The notes beneath the pieces are model-generated. The model was not told the DNA's origin. It ran no database searches and saw nothing but the letters and a program-made list of their open reading frames with translations. Below are positions 4,521 through 6,585 of a stretch of 6,585 nt of DNA, piece after piece. Within the stretch, counting starts at the first letter, position 1. The number at the start of each line of letters is the position of its first letter. Position numbers and translations under genes: made by a program. This DNA comes from JAULUH01 sp032111745 (GTDB lineage Bacteria > Chloroflexota > Anaerolineae > JAAEKA01): positions 1 through 6,585 of the forward strand of contig JAULUH010000310.1 of assembly GCA_032111745.1 (NCBI GenBank). The letters run 5' to 3'.

Positions 4521-6585
4521 ATGATCACCGCGTATGAGGATTTCTACCTGCACGTGGGCTGGCCGGACGAGCATGGCCGCTTTCCGATCCAGGTGGTGCA
4601 CTCGCCGTGCGGGGAAACCAGGCAGCCGGTGTGGCAGGAGAACACACTCCAGCTGCCGGCGTCCCAGCACATCCTGGACTACCTGCAGGAGCTGATCGCC
4701 GAGCCGGAGGAGGTGGAGCTGCTGGGCCGGTCGCTGCACGAGTTCCTGTTCCCGGGCGAGGTGGACGAGATCTTTCGGCGCTGCCGGGAGGATAGGGAGA
4801 AGGGCCTGCGCATCCGCCTGCGCGTCGATCCGGAAGAGCTGAGCCTGCTGCCCTGGGAGTACTGCTTCGACCCCCGCACCAGGCAATACCTGGCCCTGGA
4901 GCGCCAGACCCCCATGGTGCGCTACATCGCCGAGGGCTTTGCCGCGCCCACCACGCTGGCGATGCCGCGGCCGGTCAAGCTGCTGGTGGTGCTGGCGGCG
5001 CCGGCGGACCAGCCCGAGCTGGACATGGCGCGCGAGGAGGCGGGCATTCGCCAGGCCTTGCAGCATGTGCCGGTGGAGCTCACGGTGCTGCGCCACGCCA
5101 CGATCGAGAAGCTGCACGACGTGCTGCTGGATGTGGAGCCCCATATCCTGCACTTCAGCGGCCACGGCGTGCTGAGCAATGGGCACGGCGCGCTGGCCCT
5201 GGAGGAGGCGGGATCAGGGCAGACCGATCCCCTGACGGCCCGCCAGCTGCGCAGCCTGCTGAACCGGATGGGCATTACCCTGGCCGTGTTGAACGCCTGT
5301 GAGACGGCCAGGCACAGCACCCGTGATGCCCTGATGGGGGTGGCCCAGGCCCTGGTCCGCGAGGAAATCCCGGCCGTCATCGCCATGCAGTTCCTGGTGT
5401 CCGAGACCGTGTCCTTGATGTTCACGCGGCGGCTGTATGAGTTCCTGTTCCGGGGCGATCCGCTGGAGAAGATCCTGACCGAGACCCGGGTGGGCATCGA
5501 CATCAACGCCGAGGAGGACCGCATCTCGTGGGGAATCCCGGTGCTGTTCATGCGGGCCAGGGATGGCTTCCTGTGGCAGCCGGAGACGATCCGCCAGGGC
5601 AGCGGGCTGGAGTCCCTGGTGACGGCGGACCTGAAGTCGCGCACCTATGCGGCACAGGCCCAGCCGGTGACGACGGAGGCCATCTTCCTGAAGAAGGTGT
5701 ACCGGCAGTGGGTTGGGGACGTGCTGTCGCGGTCCATTCCGAACGCCGAGCGCCGCATCGACTTCGTGTTTCAGCGCGGGCAGGATGGCGACACCCTGCC
5801 CGCGGCCAACATGACCACGGTGTTCGACGAACTGGACAGCTCCCTATTGCTGCTGGGCGCGCCGGGGGCGGGGAAGACCATCGCGCTGTGCGAGCTGACG
5901 CGGGACCTGATTCAGCGGGCCAGCACGCAGGAGCAGCAGCCGCTGCCGGCGGTCCTGCGCCTGGCGCCGTGGCGCCAGACGCCCCAACAGGATCTGAAGG
6001 GTTGGATCGACGCCCAGCTGAAGATCCAGTACGGCCTGGGCCAGACGCACATCGACGAGCTCAGGGCGCGCGGCCTGGTCCTGCTGCTGGACGGCCTGGA
6101 CGAGGTGGGCAGCGAGCACCGGGCCTCCTGCGTGCAGGCCATCAACGACTACTGCAGCCAGGAGGGTTGGATCAACGTCGTAGTGACCTGCCGGACCGCC
6201 GAGTATGCCGGCCTGCTCAGCGCCGGAGAGGAGCTGGCCATCCCGGACAAACAGGTGGTCGTGCTAGCGCCGCTGGAGGCGGCGCGCATCGAGAAGTTTC
6301 TCGACCAGCTGGACCGGGTAGGCATCGACGTGACGCACCTGCATTCCCTGCTGGAGCACGAGTGCACGCCGCTGATGACCGACGTGATCCTGCAGACCTA
6401 CGCGGGCAAGCCGGCGGACCAGGTCGCCGAGGTGCAGGTGGCGGACGTGTGGGAGAACTACGTGGTCCGAAAGTTCGAGGATGACAAGGCCAGGCGGGAC
6501 TCGGCCGGCACCCCCATGCCCTACCCCCGGGCCAGGACCGAGCAATGGCTGAGCTGGGTGGCGCACAAGCTGCGGGCGCACACCC
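4521..6585 (+). CDS. CHAT caspase-like protease fused to NACHT NTPase (3' truncated)
   Basis: The frame runs without a stop from ATG 4521 to the window end, giving 688 visible residues. Residues 1-40 contain SPCGE at 28-32, resembling an N-terminal block seen ahead of some CHAT domains. The CHAT (caspase HetF associated with TPRs) domain covers about 95-345: LLPWEY (109-114), the LHFSGHG histidine motif with His215, NACET with Cys260, and the closing WGIPVLF (337-343). CHAT domains are clan CD cysteine proteases, and both dyad residues are present. A linker leads to a NACHT-type STAND NTPase: Walker A GAPGAGKT (446-453), Walker B LVLLLDGLDEV (519-529), and a sensor-like INVVVTCRTAEY from 551 with Arg558. 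The visible end, YPRARTEQWLSW at 668-679, resembles the region after NACHT in large bacterial proteins that often continue into membrane helices or repeats. The likely role is a signal-triggered, ATP- or GTP-switched protease, as in NLR-type immunity or cell death. The trigger and substrate are unknown. The preceding unknown gene is probably co-transcribed. Confidence 0.92.
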   Translation, partial: MITAYEDFYLHVGWPDEHGRFPIQVVHSPCGETRQPVWQENTLQLPASQHILDYLQELIAEPEEVELLGRSLHEFLFPGEVDEIFRRCREDREKGLRIRLRVDPEELSLLPWEYCFDPRTRQYLALERQTPMVRYIAEGFAAPTTLAMPRPVKLLVVLAAPADQPELDMAREEAGIRQALQHVPVELTVLRHATIEKLHDVLLDVEPHILHFSGHGVLSNGHGALALEEAGSGQTDPLTARQLRSLLNRMGITLAVLNACETARHSTRDALMGVAQALVREEIPAVIAMQFLVSETVSLMFTRRLYEFLFRGDPLEKILTETRVGIDINAEEDRISWGIPVLFMRARDGFLWQPETIRQGSGLESLVTADLKSRTYAAQAQPVTTEAIFLKKVYRQWVGDVLSRSIPNAERRIDFVFQRGQDGDTLPAANMTTVFDELDSSLLLLGAPGAGKTIALCELTRDLIQRASTQEQQPLPAVLRLAPWRQTPQQDLKGWIDAQLKIQYGLGQTHIDELRARGLVLLLDGLDEVGSEHRASCVQAINDYCSQEGWINVVVTCRTAEYAGLLSAGEELAIPDKQVVVLAPLEAARIEKFLDQLDRVGIDVTHLHSLLEHECTPLMTDVILQTYAGKPADQVAEVQVADVWENYVVRKFEDDKARRDSAGTPMPYPRARTEQWLSWVAHKLRAHT

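Noticed and set aside
4476..5186. 236-residue minus-strand open frame opposite the CHAT domain
   Set aside because: It is His/Gln/Arg-rich shadow sequence without recognisable motifs, opposite a clear CHAT domain.
5528..6484. 318-residue + strand open frame inside the CHAT-NACHT gene
   Set aside because: It is a Gly/Ala/Arg-rich shadow in another frame of GC-rich DNA. The frame from 4521 carries all conserved motifs.

Overview
This is a GC-rich bacterial window with four genes running into one another or sitting close together, and two of them cut by the window edges. No rRNA, tRNA, CRISPR array or insertion sequence was seen. The CHAT-NACHT architecture, the GC-rich coding and the style of the CHAT and NACHT motifs suggest a filamentous or environmental bacterium such as a Chloroflexota (Anaerolineae-like) member. 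That is an inference from general family knowledge, not a measured taxonomic placement.

Left part (1-2227): ordinary RNA-maintenance genes on the + strand. The 3' part of a DEAD-box RNA helicase (RhlE type) lacks its Q motif and Walker A because the window starts inside it. It overlaps by about 20 bp with a class I rRNA large-subunit methyltransferase of the RlmI type (PUA domain plus Rossmann m5C methyltransferase). The two probably form a translationally coupled pair acting on ribosomal RNA. A convergent minus-strand gene (2237-2869) ends 9 bp from the methyltransferase stop and encodes a small FMN-binding split-barrel protein of the flavin reductase family.

Middle (2870-3224): a 355-bp divergent intergenic region, noticeably richer in A/T around 2980-3110. 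It holds a good extended -10 promoter for the flavin reductase-like gene, a perfect 8-bp inverted repeat that brackets a candidate + strand promoter, and a strong 12-bp hairpin that would lie in the leader of the right-hand operon.

Right part (3225-6585): a two-gene + strand unit. The first gene encodes a 419-residue protein I do not recognise. After 36 bp comes a large open frame (688 residues visible, no stop before the window ends) with an N-terminal CHAT caspase-like protease domain (His215/Cys260 dyad intact) fused to a NACHT STAND NTPase (Walker A 446-453, Walker B 519-528). This combines protease and NLR-like switch in one polypeptide and is a good candidate for an immune or programmed-cell-death type module. 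The unknown upstream protein is its most obvious candidate partner or substrate.
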